From Trichoderma breve (lineage: Eukaryota; Ascomycota; Sordariomycetes; Hypocreales; Hypocreaceae), in assembly GCF_028502605.1 (NCBI RefSeq), contig NC_079237.1:1798001-1862000 (forward strand): a stretch of DNA of 64,000 nucleotides. The letters run 5' to 3'. Below, in pieces: positions 33,824 through 46,799 of the stretch. Each line of letters starts with the position of its first letter. Position 1 is the first letter of the stretch. The translations under genes and the position numbers were made by a program. Under the pieces are notes generated by a model. It searched no databases. It saw nothing but the letters and a program-made list of their open reading frames with translations, and was not told the DNA's origin.

Positions 33824-35800
33824 TCACTGCCAAAGAGGTGGCGGCCGGCGTAGAGAATCTCCACCGCTGCTCGAGGGTCGCCAAGCGTCCGACATGGCCG
33901 AACCCCTGCGGCCGTACTCGTCCTGACCCGGCGGCGGAGGCAGAGGCAAGAAGAGCCCCGTACCGTCTCCGACCATGATGCTGCGTCGGACCTCGCCTCG
34001 GTTCCACCCCTCTCCGGCCACGTCTGCTGCCAATCCGTAGCTGCTGACTGGACGTCTCAGCGCCTGGCCTGTCGTGGTTAATGTGTCAACTTTGCTAAAG
34101 TTCCATTTACCGTACTCGTCAGTCTTGGTATACACCTCAAGGGTATGGGCTGGTGAGGGAGCAGTGGCTCGCATGTGCGCCGCAAATGGGTTGTTGGAGC
34201 TGAACCGGTGTGCTGCTGGCGCCCCGGGCACGCCTAGCTGTCGAGGAGACTGAACCTGAGACCTGGGAGAGGTTGGTGAGCCGGGCGAGTTTGCAAACGG
34301 GTTCCCAAATGTCTTGGAAGTAGGCGTGCTTGGCATGCCTGGATAGGGCACGTGGGAGCTGCGAGTAGAGCCGTGAGATGGGTTTCGCATGTGCCCTCCC
34401 GCCGCAAAGCTAGCATTGGGAGGAGGCAGCCCCTGAAGCTGCTCCGGGAAGGACTCATCGTGGACAAAGAGTTTACGCAACCTAGGCATACCCCCTGCGA
34501 GGACGGATGAGGCGAGGTAAGCGTACCAACTGGCCTTCATGCTTGCGTACACTTCCTTATCTGATTCGGTAGAAATCTCAAAGCGCAGGGTCTCGAGGCT
34601 TTGAGACGCAAGAAATCCGATGCCCGCGTGCTGTGGAAAGCCTTCAATTACCTTGTGCTTCATGGCCAGCGTCTTAAGACATGGCGCCATCGTCAAGATC
34701 TCTTGAAGTCTTTGCGGGTGGACGCCAGTGTGTACGAGTGTCAGGACCCTGAGTCCGCGCTGTGTTTCTGGCCAAGCAAGATACTCGATGAGGCCGGCAG
34801 CCGTTACACGAGGAGTTTTCTCCATGATGAACTCCTCCAACGAGGGCATGATAGGCCCCGATGCGGCCATCAGCACTTCATCAGATATACTTTCTGTTTC
34901 GGTCATCTTTAGGGCCCTGAGGTTTGCCAACGAGTTCAACACCGCTCTCATAGTCATGGTATCGACACTGATGCCGTTCAGTTCCAGGACCTCGAGCCGA
35001 GGCCAGACCTGGCCCGTAGCCAGCGCTGCCAAGCTCTTCTCCGAGCCTGCGTTGTACGTCATTTTTCGAATGTTGGGACATCTGGCTTGCACCTCGAACC
35101 GTAGCGTCGAGCTGCTCGATTCATCCGAGAACATGCCCTCAGGCAGATCAACATACTTGAGGCTGGGGAGGACTGCAATGGTCTGAGCCAACTCCACCTG
35201 ACAGTACTCTCGCACCTGGTAGGGCGTCTTCAAAAACTCAACCCTCTTGCCGATGCGGGTCGGGTCCTCGCGAACAGTACGCCGGAACAGCCTGAGTCTT
35301 GCTTGAGCTGGATCCTCAGGAATGGCGTTGCGGTCAAATCTCGTCTGCTTGCGCCTCTCGGCCAACCAAGCCTCGAGCTTGCAGTAGTGGACCTGGTCGA
35401 TCCGAACGCTGTGATACCTAAAGGGGGAAAATTTCAGTCAGGAAACATGCATGAACGGCTCAGTGGTGGGCAATACTCACAATAGCTTGATGGCGGTATC
35501 ATGCCAGATTCGGTTCACCTGCGAACAGTGGGCCAGGTCACGCAGGTCACACAGCATGCAACCTTCGCTGCTGCCACTATCCTCGCAGGCATCATACGTC
35601 TCATCACCAGAGTGAGGGCAGACGAAGAGAAAGATGCGCTCGAGAACCTTTGGTGGGAGAACGGCGACGAGCTGGCTCGATCTCACACTCGGCGGGAAGT
35701 AAGGCTGGCGGCTGATATCAGCAGGGCGCCGCAATGCCTCTGGAGGGCTGGACAGCTCGTTCTTCTTCTTGTCCTTTTTCCGACTAAAGGGGAACCTCAT
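33824..35800 (-). CDS. F-box domain protein with leucine-rich region
   Basis: This is a probable substrate-recognition subunit of an SCF-type ubiquitin ligase. Exons 35800-35481 and 35417-33824 (intron 63 nt) give 637 residues. The N terminus is very basic (SRKKDKKKNE). An F-box-like helix set follows at about 46-110 (LPPKVLERIFLFV, then LRDLAHCSQVNRIWHDTAIKLLYHSVRID, which spans the splice). Residues of about 130-330 read as leucine-rich repeats (LPSLKYVDLPEGMF, WPRLEVLELNGISV, LANLRALKMTETES, PCLKTLAMKH). The C-terminal third is Ser/Pro/Gly-rich and probably disordered, with NPFAN and NPFAA motifs. The partner and substrate cannot be told. The F-box assignment rests on pattern and position; confidence is good for a conserved fungal protein, moderate for the F-box. 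Confidence 0.78.
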
Positions 35801-37804
35801 GGTGATGGCGGTGATGGGATGGCTGTTACAAACAGAGTTGGGCTAATCTGAACCAGAATCAAGCGGTAAACGTTGTGGCGATGTTTAAGGCTAAGGAGTC
35901 GAGAGAAACGCGTAGCGAGGGACCGAAGGAAAAAAAAGGAGTGAAAGGCGTCGCAGAAACAGAAACAGAAATATAACGAAGAAATGACAAGAGACCAGGA
36001 AAAAAGAGAAATATAAGCAAAAACAAAAGCTGACGCCGAAAATGTCTAGGGGAGCGTGACGAGAAGCGACGCTGGGGACCAATGCTGTTGAATCAAGCTT
36101 GTCTCGCGCATCCCTTGCTGCGTGCCCCGCGAACAATCAACGAGGCTGAAATTGGGGGGTCCCTCCACAGCCAGCGAGAGTCAGTGGCTGCGGCGGTGCG
36201 AGGATTGCGATGTCTCTTGCAAACAATGCAATGCAAACGAGGGGCGTCGTTTGTCAAAAGGTATTTGATGCCTGCCCCTTATGGCTATGGCTGGACTGGA
36301 CTGGGGGGCAAAGCACTAACTACTGTAGGTAGTTGATGCTGAAAGTTGAAGAGTTGAGGAGAGGAAAAGGATGAAGAAGTTGAGGGGAGGGAGATGGAGG
36401 GAGATGAGGACAGGATTCAGCTGGACATGTCGTGTATTTTGGTCTGCACGCCACAGCGGCTCTCGTGCAAAAGTTCAGAGCACAGAGCGGAGCTGCCACC
36501 TCGTACCTGAAGCCACCAGGTCCCTGGGCCAGTTGACCATTGCGTTCCTTGTCTGGGTGCCTTAGCTGTAGGCCGGCTAATGAGAGGGACGGGAACTGAC
36601 GAGCAACTGACAAGCCTCTGAAGGGGGGAAACACGCTCGGGGGCCGTTTTAGTGGCGTGGCGCCCCAGGCCAGTGCTGGACTGGAACTGGCCCAGGCACC
36701 TACGGCACTGGACCAGCATTAGCGCCTCTTGCTGGCAAGTCCCGCTCGGAGATTCCAGCCATGGACTGGATGGAATTATGCGGGGAAAGATTGGCTCTCA
36801 GGGCCCTGTGCCGCTGCTTTGCCTCGCTCCTTGCTCATTTCTCACCTCCCGAGCGTTTGAATGGCTGTGAGAGCGAGGGGCTGTAATTTTCATTGTCATC
36901 TTCCTTTTGCAGGGTCCAATCGATATGTAATGAACAGTTCCTGCTTGCATTTCCAGTCAATCCAATGGCAATCGCACAAGCCCCCCCTGCATCGCAACAA
37001 CCTTCAAGGTTATGTTTACCCTCCATGTGTTCATTAGCCTCTGCCAACCATTGAGCTTTTATTCCTTGCTACTGCCCTAAATAAACACGGTTCAGTCAGC
37101 CTTATCAATTCACATGTGATGCATTGCTATCCATGGATGCTTCACAATTCAACATTGGATGGATCACATGTATTAAGATGTACAGCACTCGTCGCAAATG
37201 GCATCTTGACACGTGCTTAAGCTGACAAACAACTGCATCCAACACCACGTCAACGTAATATTCAGACACCGAAACTACAGCAAAACCTGTACCCTCCCGT
37301 ACCGTCCATCTATGGATCGTGCCAGGTGAATCAAGTATACATACAAGCAAGTATAGTACAGCATAAGACAGAATATGATTAAAAAACCAGTATGACCTCT
37401 CTGGCCAGTGACACTGCCGCACAAGTGTACGATGCAGCTCCGTATGCCCAGGGCGTTGTCTCGTAACAATAACTGCCCGCCTTGCCCTGCGCCTACCAGA
37501 ACATTTTCCTCCGTTCCGCCCCGAATTAGCCCATATAGCCGTCATCAGCCTCCTGTCATCATAATCGCAAAAAAAGACATGTCATCATCGCAGAGTAAGC
37601 GATTCATATTTTGGTTCATTTGCCGGGACAAATGGCCTCATGTCCAAAAAACAGAGATTAAAAATTGTAATTGGCCTCGTAGGAACTGGCCCTTCGGATT
37701 CGTAATATGTATAAAAAAGAATGCTCGTCACCCGTTGGGAGTCGGAGCTTTTTTCGCCGTTGACATGCCAATCAGACATATCCACGGCATCGCGCGCAGG
37801 CAGC
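35801..37804. other. Intergenic between F-box gene start and elongase stop
   Basis: This holds the F-box gene promoter and leader (purine-rich on plus at about 35900-36080) and the 3' flank of the elongase gene. No domain-bearing frame was seen. Confidence 0.5.
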
Positions 37805-38968
37805 TTAAGCCTTGCGGGATCGGGCGGTGGCACCGTTGGTCTTGGCACCAGTGGTGGTTCCATTGGACTTGGTGCCCATGGTAGCAGCCATGTGGACGGG
37901 GTCGGGCAGAGGAGCCTGGCTCATGCGGCGAAGGGACTTGCGAGTAGTGGAACCCTTGCCGCCCTTCTTGTAGGTGGCGAAGTAGAAGGAGATGAAGAGA
38001 ACCAAGTATGAGCTGAGGATACCAATGCCGGCAAAGGCAGCAAACTCCTCACCGGCACACTTGCCAGCATTGGGCATCCAGTCGAAGTAGGTAGAGGTGA
38101 AGTAGGTGTAAGAAGCGAAGTAGACGAAGCCTGTGCGCCCAACGAGTCAGTAAGGAGCCAACAAAAGGGAGCCAACAAGGCACATTATAATATCACTTAC
38201 CAAGGTCGATGATGAACTGGATGATCTGGAGACGAGTAACCCACTCCTTCCACCAGATTCGGACGCCACGTGCGCTCTGGAAGTAGTACCAGTACATGAC
38301 AACGTGCACAGTCAGGTTGAGGACAATGGGGACCCAAGAGACGGAAGTCAGACCAATCAGCTGAGTGTAGCAGAGAAGAGCGGTGGCACCGTGGTGGTAG
38401 CAGTGGAGGAAGGTCAATGGCTTCTTCTTGAGGAACAGGAAGACGGTATCGAGCAGCTCAAGGTACTTGGTGAGGTAGTTGAGCTAATCGTCACATGTTA
38501 GCCTTTGGCCATACCGCCACACATCGCCTGCTGAGAGAATTTACTTACGTAGTAGAGAACGACCATGGGCTGAGTCCAGCCACCGTCGTGATCGCAGATG
38601 GCGAAGAAAATACCCTTGCGGACAACAGTGGGTAGGATCTGCTCAATAAAGAGAGCCAGGAGAGCGCCGCTGATGGCGGTCAAGTAGAGGTTGTGGATGA
38701 GGAAGAGAGCCTTGAGCTTGAAGGGCTCGCGGTTGCGCATCAACTCTCGACCGCCAAAGATGATAATGTAGTAGATGACAATGAAGATGGAAGTCGACTT
38801 GAGCGTAGACATGGGAGTCTCGAAAGGCACAAACTTGAAGTCATTGGCCGAGAAGCCAGTGACGGCTGTGAAGAGCTTATCAAAGAGAGGCCATAGATGG
38901 ACGCCGAAAGGGCGATCGAGCGTCGGGAGCGGTAACTGCTCGTAAAACGTGGCGGGAGCCGAAGCCAT
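37805..38968 (-). CDS. Fatty acid elongase (ELO2/ELO3, GNS1/SUR4 family)
   Basis: This is an ER-membrane 3-ketoacyl-CoA synthase that condenses malonyl-CoA with long-chain acyl-CoA, supplying very-long-chain fatty acids for sphingolipids. Exons 38968-38549, 38483-38201 and 38130-37805 give 342 residues; introns are 65 and 70 nt. The catalytic HxxHH box is HCYHHG at H167, H170 and H171, preceded by [20 protein letters not shown] and followed by the TM-rich [13 protein letters not shown]. Membrane segments fit the family's seven-helix core. The tail is basic and Ser/Thr-rich and ends SRKA; it could carry ER-retrieval or phosphorylation signals, but no classic KKXX is present. Which yeast paralogue (Elo2 or Elo3) it matches cannot be decided here. 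Confidence 0.92.
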
Positions 38969-40568
38969 GGTGGGCAGAGTTGCACAAGTAAAATCTTGCG
39001 ACTTGTTGTAATTCTATAAGGAAGAAAAAGAAGAATCGAAGAAAAGACTTCTCTCGAATGGACACGCGACGCGACTGAGCGAAACGGAACCTTGTCCCCA
39101 AGAAGAAGCGCCCAAACAGACTGCAATTGCAATCTACAGAGTGATCGAGGCAAAAAAGATTGCACAACGAAGGAGTGACGAGAAAAAGGAGGGGTAGAAG
39201 CGTTCGACTTCCAACTCCGAGAAGAAAAGACAACTCTCACGACGGCCGGGGGGGATGGAGGAGAAGAAAAAGGACGGAGGCACGGAGGAGGGCCGAAAGA
39301 AATACTTAGCCCAACGTACTTACGCACATGCGAGTCTTACGGCAGAATCTAAAGGTGGCCTCGACACTAGCACCATCATAGTTTAAGGCCCGTCCCCTTT
39401 TTCCAGAGTGGAAATTTGGCTCTGCAGGCGGTGACGCCAAGTCAACCTCTGCCACATGTGATTGGGCATCGAGAGCCAATCCGAGGTCTGGCAAAGTTTC
39501 TCTCATTCTCGCGGCCACGTGACCTCGGCCCAGGCGAATGCGAGATGTGGTATTTCGAGGCACAGATCTGGGAATGGATGCTACGCAATTTCGGGGCTGC
39601 GCGGACACCGTGCGAATGCGATTTGATGTAATTTGAACATACGAGTAGTAGTTAAATCATATGAGACGAGACCGATCCCGAATGCAGGGCGGCAGCTGAA
39701 TAGAGTAGTAACACCATAAGGCAGATGACAGCCACACATCCACTGGAACCTTGATGGGAGCTGGCCTCGTGCTCTACTTTTGTCAACATCTTCTCTCGGG
39801 GCCAACACATAGGCTTCCTAAGCGTACGCCATCCAAGAAGCCGCCTTGTCATAATACCCGTCGAAACCAAAAACTTGAAAATCACGGAATTGATTAGCAC
39901 TTTGCAATTGACTACAATGTAAAAGCTCCAAGACAAGCAAACGCAACCCTCCGCAGATTCGCAAAACCGGAGGCCGATGCAATCGGAGTGCCAGGATCCC
40001 CGACACCCGGAACCGAGGAACGATTGCGTCGCTAAAATCCCTTCCGATCGAACCACAGGTAGACAAGCTGCCACCGCTAGTGTACCGAGTCAAGCCTGTA
40101 TCAAGCAGTATATAATCACAGCGCCTTGCATGAACTTCAATGATGGTGTTTCAACACGCTGAATGCATGCATGCCAAGTATCAAAACGGCATTCCGGCCA
40201 GCCGCACACCCCATACGGAGGTTCGGTATCAGCAGCTTTCAGCTCGACAAATAGAAACTGGCCAAATTGAAAGCCTATCGTAATTGAGGCCGTACGCGCT
40301 CGTCCCAAACGCACTGTCCCGCACGCGCAAATCTCGCCCAGAGACAGCCCCGCCAAATTTACAATTCGCACTGTTGCGTCCCGCTTGGCCGGGTAAATCA
40401 GGCAATGCCGTAGCTTAGTCATCCGCCGTCCTCAGGCGATTCTTTGCTCCAAAACACCTCTTGTCCATCCTAGTACCGCCCAAAAGCTCACCACAACACC
40501 AAACTCAATCTCTCCTCCCCCCTCTCAAAAGGCCCTCTTTTGCGCTTCTCGAGCTTCTCCTACGAATC
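38969..40568. other. Divergent intergenic elongase / COX6
   Basis: This is a 1.6-kb head-to-head promoter region. On the elongase side a purine-rich transcribed leader with a possible 5' UTR intron is visible at about 39000-39330. A CCACGTGACC E-box-like site lies near 39514. No gene seen. Confidence 0.5.
39121..39323 (-). other. Possible 5' UTR intron of the elongase gene
   Basis: On minus, a GTAAGT donor starts at 39323 and a pyrimidine-rich tract ends in TTGCAG at 39121. It lies upstream of the ATG at 38968, so there is no coding check. The call is tentative. Confidence 0.3.
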
Positions 40569-41534
40569 ATGCAGTCCGCCGCCCTCCTCCGCGCCGCCGC
40601 CCGCGGCTCCTCCATGGTCCGCGCCGCCGCCGCCCGTCCCGCACCTTTCGCTGTTCGCTCGGCCGTTGCCGCTCGCCCTTTCAGCGTCTCTGCCTCCCGA
40701 CGAGCCGAGCACGCTGAGGAGACCTTCGAAGAGTTCACTGCCAGGTGAGGCTCTAAATTTTTCCTTTATGGATGCACGGCAGGGTTGGAATTGAGTGGTG
40801 GAATGGGGCGCTGTTTGGAGGGAAATACCGAGAGAGAGGGAGAAAAAAAATATCGACAAGTGGGCGGCCAACCGAGAAACTTTTGCGGCTTGCCAATGAG
40901 AGCGCTGGCGATTCCAATCAACGACCTGCCGTGCATGCCGTCGCCGACCGAACGTGTTCAATGGCTGACCGCGCTGTGAAAAAATTACAGATTCGAGAAG
41001 GAGTTTGATGCTGTGCAGGACGTCTTCGAGCTCCAGGTATGCTCTTGCGGCTATCCAAATATCGTATGATGTGCTAAGGTCATATTTTAGCGCAACCTCA
41101 ACAACGCCTTCGCCTACGATCTCGTCCCCTCGCCCTCTGTCGTCGCCGCTGCCCTCAAGGCTGCCCGGAGAGTCAACGACTTTGCTACTGCTGTCCGCAT
41201 TTTCGAAGGTACGCCAGAATGCTGCTCCTCTTTGTCGTCTTAATTGAGTCATCAGCCAAGCCGGGCGTCTGTCTCCACCCCGCGGGAGGGCGCCATGGCT
41301 ATATCAAACACTATCAATGCTACACATTACATGTTCCTCTACACCATGCAACACCCACGCAGTACATGTACCATCCCGTCGAGACCAGCATGCTGACGCG
41401 CATACCGATACACAGGCATCAAGGCCAAGGTCGAGAACAAGAACCAGTACCAGCAGTACCTGGACGAGCTGAAGCCTCTGCGAGAGGAGCTGGGTGTCTC
41501 ACTGAAGGAGGACCTTTACCCCGAGGAGAAATAA
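40569..41534 (+). CDS. COX6: Cytochrome c oxidase subunit 6 (COX Va homologue), mitochondrial
   Basis: Cox6 is a nuclear-encoded matrix-side subunit of respiratory complex IV. Four exons: 40569-40744, 40991-41036, 41091-41208 and 41416-41534, giving 152 residues; introns are 246, 54 and 207 nt. The N terminus is an Ala/Arg-rich, acid-free presequence (LLRAAARGSSMVRAAAARPA), probably cleaved near FSVSASRR. The mature part reads AEETFEEFTARFEKEFDAVQ, then FAYDLVPSPSVVAAALKAAR and RVNDFATAVRIFEGIKAKVE, which is the tetratricopeptide-like fold of subunit Va/6, ending DLYPEEK. All phases agree. The gene is head-to-head with the elongase gene and tail-to-tail with the chromodomain gene. The call is firm. 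Confidence 0.93.
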
Positions 41535-42240
41535 GCTTAACTGCCCACGAGGAGAAAAAGTCCGTTCCGAGTCTTGTACATGGTATTGTGTTGGGAGGGA
41601 AGAGGATAGCGACGGTGCTAGACGGTTGATGGGAAGGGGGCCTCCCAAACCAATGTCTGATAAGTTTGAAGAAGCATATAGTGTATACTGCTCCCTACTG
41701 TTGTTGCGGCGCCTAGCTGCTTCAACGGAATTTTTAAAAAAAGAAATTCACAGATTCCCTTGACTGCGTCATATCATCATCATACTACAAAAAAGAAATT
41801 CATAAATTTCCTCGGCTGTGTCATATCATCATCATACTATTTAAAAATCACATTTGGTATTCCTGACAAACTACCTGAATCAAATAGCGCGTGCTATTCC
41901 ATCTGCATGAACAATTCCAGTGTGATATTGCCGTGAGCGACCTTCCTTTATGCCTTTTATATAATTATGTATCCATCTTGATCCCTGTAAGGAGACAAAT
42001 TGCCTCGAGCCAATTCCCTGTTGAAACAAAAAGAAAGAAAGATACCACTCCAAGTAAGGAAATAAAAAAGGAATAAAACAGAAAAAGAAAGAAAAAGGGG
42101 AGGGAACACTACTCCCACTCTCAAAGTAGCATCAAAATAAACGACGTGTAAGTGAACCGAGCCTTCGTCTCCTGCTCAGTCTCAGTGTGAACCCCCCCTC
42201 TCTGCCCAAGGAAATAGTGTGTCAAGTATAAAAGAAACCC
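41535..42240. other. Convergent intergenic COX6 / chromodomain gene
   Basis: This holds both 3' flanks and a diverged 52-bp-period tandem duplication (41737-41839). It is otherwise AT-rich, and I see no gene. Confidence 0.6.
41737..41839. repeat. Tandem duplication, two 51-nt copies
   Basis: Copies at 41737-41787 and 41789-41839 both start A6GAAATTCA and end CATATCATCATCATACTA, with several substitutions between them. The period is 52 nt. It lies in the 3' flank of COX6. Confidence 0.8.
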
Positions 42241-45200
42241 CTATCTCAAATGATCGTATCTGCTGTTTCTTGACTGCTGCCCGTAGAGCTGCATCCCTTC
42301 AATACCAGCTCCCAGAGCCGGGCTGGCCCCCCTACTACCTGGGCCCCCCATTGTTCGAGTAAGCGGGCTTAGCATGCCCATGCGTGGACTCCGTGGTACA
42401 CTAGACTGTCGGGTCTCTCGCCGTCCGTTCTTGAGCTGTCGAAGCTCATCATTGGCAAGCTCTAGCTCCCTCTCCCTCAGTTGGATCTGTTGCTTGAGCT
42501 CTGCAACCTGTGCAATGTATGTGTTTATAGTATCTCGCTCCTGGATCTCGTGGATCTTGACCGAGTTTTCGGAAGCCTTCTTGGCAAGTTCCTCGTTTTG
42601 GCTTATTAGCTGGTTGTTTTCTGTTTGCAGCCTAGAAGCAACCGAGGAAGCTTCCTGATACTGAGTCCGAATGTAGTCTGCCTCACTCTGGGCATTCTCC
42701 AGCCGCTTCTCAAGAACAGAAACTTTGGACTGGGTATCGTGTAGAAGCGTCTCGGTTTTTGCCAAAGGTGTATTTTGTGGATCGGAAGAAGTTGGGTCTT
42801 CTGTCAGCCGCGCCACAGCAGCTTCCAGCTCCGTAATGATTTTCTTTGCTTTCTCAGCTTCCTTCTCCGATTGGACCGCAGCAGATTGCATGGCTTTCTC
42901 CATTTTCTGCCTTTCGGCTTCAAATTGAGTACGGTCTTGCAGCGCAGCACGCTTGGCCTCGTACACTCTGTGCGTTGTTCTCTCGTACTCCTTGACCCGT
43001 TTCTCGAGGCGTGAAATCACATCTTGATATTCTGCGCCGCGATCAGCAGCTTCTAGGCGACGCTCGTACTCGGCAAACTATACATCATTAGCCAGACATC
43101 CATATAAATAATAGTGGTAATGGAAGCGTACCATTTCAGCCATTTTCTGTAGTGATGTAAGGGGGACATCGATCGATACTTGTCGTCGAGAAGACTCCCC
43201 TATTGCGGTGGTATACTGAGCCAGCATAGCTTTCACTTCATCGGATACTGGAGCCTGGCCTGTTCCAATCGCTGCTATCGCCTCACTTGTAGAAAGCACC
43301 CGTGGTCTCTTCGTCTCAAAAACATCCGATTCGTTCTATGAGTACATCGTATAGTATTAGTAACATTGAAGTCACGCTGACAATGCGCTTTTCACCACCT
43401 TTTGAAATCCACTTACATGTTTGCGTTTGCGACCGCTTTCCTGCTCATGATGGGGAAATGCCGGCATTTGTGATCGCGATTGGGAATGTTCATACACGTC
43501 AAGAATATCATCTGGCACAGGAATCGCATCCCATAGAGGCGTGTCTTGATCGCTTTCGAGATATTCTATGAAGAAGGCGGCAATCTCATGTGGCTCTTGG
43601 TAGCCGCGTTCGGGACTGGCCACCAGATTCCGGGCGCGCACGATTGCAGATGTCAGGACGCTCTTTCGTTCTATTAGAGTCAAATCGTCTGGTATTTGAA
43701 GATCAATATGCTCAATTGAATGAGTTGTAACCAGAACCAAAATAAGCTGCCGTCTGGTGTTGTCGGGGCTCCTTAGCCCTTGTGCAATGGACGAGTGCCT
43801 AAAAGAATGGTCGTATCCAATCACGATATCGAACTCCCGAGCATCGATATCATCAGCCGGAAGAGCAAGAACCAGCTTAGAACTGGATGAATCGCCGGAT
43901 GAGAGATCCGATTCACCAATAGTATCGCAACTGAAAGGCATCTTCAGAGCTTCTGCTAAATGACAAAGGAGTCGGAGGAGGTCTGGAGAGCGAGCGATTA
44001 TTAAAATGTTTGAGTGGTGTCCTATAATGCCGCTCAGAAGTTCAAAGATGAAATTGAACTTGGGGTTGGCATCACAGCAATATTTGGCTAGCTCTGCTGG
44101 AGGTAGAGTTTCGAGGCCGCTCCCCACCACATCTTCGGGATAATCACATATATTCAACAAAATGTTGAATAACTCGTCAATGCGTTCGACCAGGAGCTGG
44201 TCTGGCTCCGAGTAGTCCTCCCCGATAAAAGACTTGTTAAACTCCATGATCGAAGGCCTAAATTCGCCTATGGTGTCTTTGTACCTCTGACGCAAGCTTG
44301 CTTGGAAAGGGAGTGTCACAATATGTTCTACCGCTGCTGAAGGGGCGAAAGATACCGATGATTCGGCGGGACTAGGCTCGCGTTGAACCTGCTCCGAATG
44401 AGCAGTATCGGTTGAAGGTTCTTGCATCATAGTTTCATCCGGGCTGATAAAAGACACCAGAGGGATGTCTTTGTATGCTGGCTCTGGTTGTCGACTGATG
44501 TCAGCAAGGGAGACTGTAGATTGCTGTGCTAGGATAAACTCTGGGGCAGCCACAGGTGGTGGCTCCAGCTCCGCTTCGACAAAAGCTGAACCATATATGT
44601 CTGCCACTTCTGCGGCGACGGGCTCCTGTGGGGTTGAGACTTGTGGTCCAAATGTCGAGGTCGTTGTGTCCCTCTCGTCTCCCGTACTTTCGGTTGCAGC
44701 TGCAGTTGCCGTATTTCCGGCTTGTTCTTTCTCTTTGCTGCCGGGCGTTTGAGCGCCGCGAGGCAAATCTGCCGAATGAACAGGTAGCTCAGTGTACGTA
44801 TTGTATACGCCTTTCTCTAACGGTGCATGGTGCTCAGCGGGTTCTTCAGCCAAAGTCTGGTGGAGTGGTATCTGCTGGGACGTAGAACCAGCCTCGCTGT
44901 TAAACGCCTCCATGTGGAAGAGGTCCAACATTTGTGCGCGAACCCTCTCCTCGGTTCGCCTCTCCTTGGCTTGCTCTGGAGTCTCGTTTTCCATCTTTTG
45001 GCCTTTATATGGATTAAAAGGGGTTTTTGGGTTCGCTGGTGAGCCTGAGATGCCTCCAGGATGGCCTACAAAGCGTGCCGGGGCTGATTGCGGTGGCAGG
45101 AGATCGGCAGCCTCTCGGGGACGAGGTGAGGCGGGGTTATGAGTGTGATCCTTCTCGTCGCTGATACGACGGCGATTTGAGCTAGACTGGGCTGGACTTT

Positions 45201-46799
45201 CTTGAGATTTACTCTCTGTAAGTTGTTGTATCGGTGCCTCGAAATCGCGTGAAATTATCTGAGCAGCTTGAGAAACCCCTTGGTCCGACGCAGATAGAGT
45301 GCCAGAGCTGTAAGAAGAGGCAATCTCCGCAGTGGGATGAGCAGGTGATTCGAAGATTCGACTAGGTATAGAGCTCTCTGGGTTCTCTAATACGGTTGCA
45401 AAATATGGTTGACTAAGAAACCGGGGGCTTGCTTCTGGTTGTGTATTTATAGATCTGGCGGACCCTGATGATGCTAGAGGCTGCCGATTACGGGAATCGG
45501 GCGTATTGTGTGATAACGACTCAGACAGAACTGGGCTGCCGGCTCCTGGGACCTCTCTTAACTGATCGGGCTGGCGAGAAGGAATATCTGAACTGACAGT
45601 CGCATGGGACTCTTGAATGCGGTCCTCGGATGCTGTATCAGTGGAATTATGATTAGACAGAGAGGATTCGTGTCGCTCTTCGTTTTCCTTATCAGGTTCC
45701 TGTGATATCGGTTTTGAAGGTGCCTCGAAAGAGTCCGGAATGGCGTGAGAACTAGATTCGGGTACGATGTCTTGAAGTTGGGACTCAATCAATCGGTTAG
45801 AAGATGGTGGCAATTCGGCTGGAATATGCTGCTGGGTCCAAGATCGATCTGTAATTTCCTGCGAATCTGGGACAGTTCCTTGACTGTTTCGCGCAATGGC
45901 GACGCGGCTGTCTTCGTTTTCAAGTTCGGCCAGCGACTGCGTAGACTTGCCGCTTGATTGCGACCCGAGGACACTCAAGTAATCAGCCGGGTTAAGATTC
46001 GAGTTCTTGGGGATCTCTACCACCACCAGAGACGTAGCTCGCGAACGATGTTCTGAGAGATCTACGTCTGGCAGCTCCGGGAGTTCGGAGGGTGTAGAGA
46101 TTGAAGGTGACGATACGAGAGATGCTAGAGGCTCGTCATATAGAGATCCGCAGGTGTCACTCCTGGGGGCTTTACGGGGCCGAATAGGGGATGAGGTGGA
46201 AGATGATGAAATCAAGGAGGCTGAGCGTCGCCGCTTCTTTGAGCCGGCCTTGTTGATGCGCCGCTGATGAGCAGGCCGCGGCGGTTGGCTGTTGTCGCTC
46301 TCTTGATCTGATGTGGGCTCTGGTTGCGCTTCTGGCCCCTGTTCGCTTGACTGTTCTGGCTGCTGGCGATCTTGCAGATGTTGCTCCGGGTCTAGCTCCG
46401 GGTCCGGCCCTGGTCCCGGCTCAAAGTGGTGTTCAAGCTGTTGCTCAAGCTGCTGTTCAAGCTGATAGTCCTCTCCGCGACGCCGAGCCTTGACCTTTTC
46501 CCATTCCACTCTGGCAATACTTGTAACCTCAGAGCTCTGCGGCACATGAAAGTTAGTAAAAAGTTCTGCATCCGCACAGCGCATGTAAGTGGAGAGCATC
46601 GTGTTAGACAAACCCAAGTCGGATCATAAGGTTGCCCGGTGACGGTATTATCGTCCCAGTCAACCAGGTATTCGACGCGACCTTTTACGGTCCTCTCATC
46701 AAGAATGCGCCTAATGGTGTACCAGCCTTCGTCTTGGGCGGCGGCGGGCCTTTTGCGAGATTTGGACTTCTTTGATGAGCCTTTACGTGCCTTCGGCAT
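42241..46799 (-). CDS. Chromodomain protein with HDA2/3-like domain and C-terminal coiled coil
   Basis: This 1448-residue protein is probably a heterochromatin-linked subunit of a class II histone deacetylase complex. Four exons: 46799-46614, 46536-43417, 43335-43132 and 43077-42241. Residues 1-20 are Lys/Arg-rich. A chromodomain follows at about 26-85 (YTIRRILDERTVKGRVEYLV, DPTW, then ARVEWEKVKAR across intron 1), with aromatic residues suited to methyl-lysine binding. Residues of about 90-790 are disordered, Gln/Glu/Pro/Ser-rich. Residues of about 800-1075 (LPFQASLRQRYKDTIGEFRP; KFNFIFELLSGIIGHHSNIL) resemble the helicase-like domain of Hda2/Hda3. Residues 1171-1400 are a heptad-rich coiled coil. 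This order recalls Neurospora CDP-2 or yeast Hda3-type subunits, but I cannot tell which is orthologous. Chromodomain and coiled coil are seen; the HDAC link is inferred. Confidence 0.82.
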
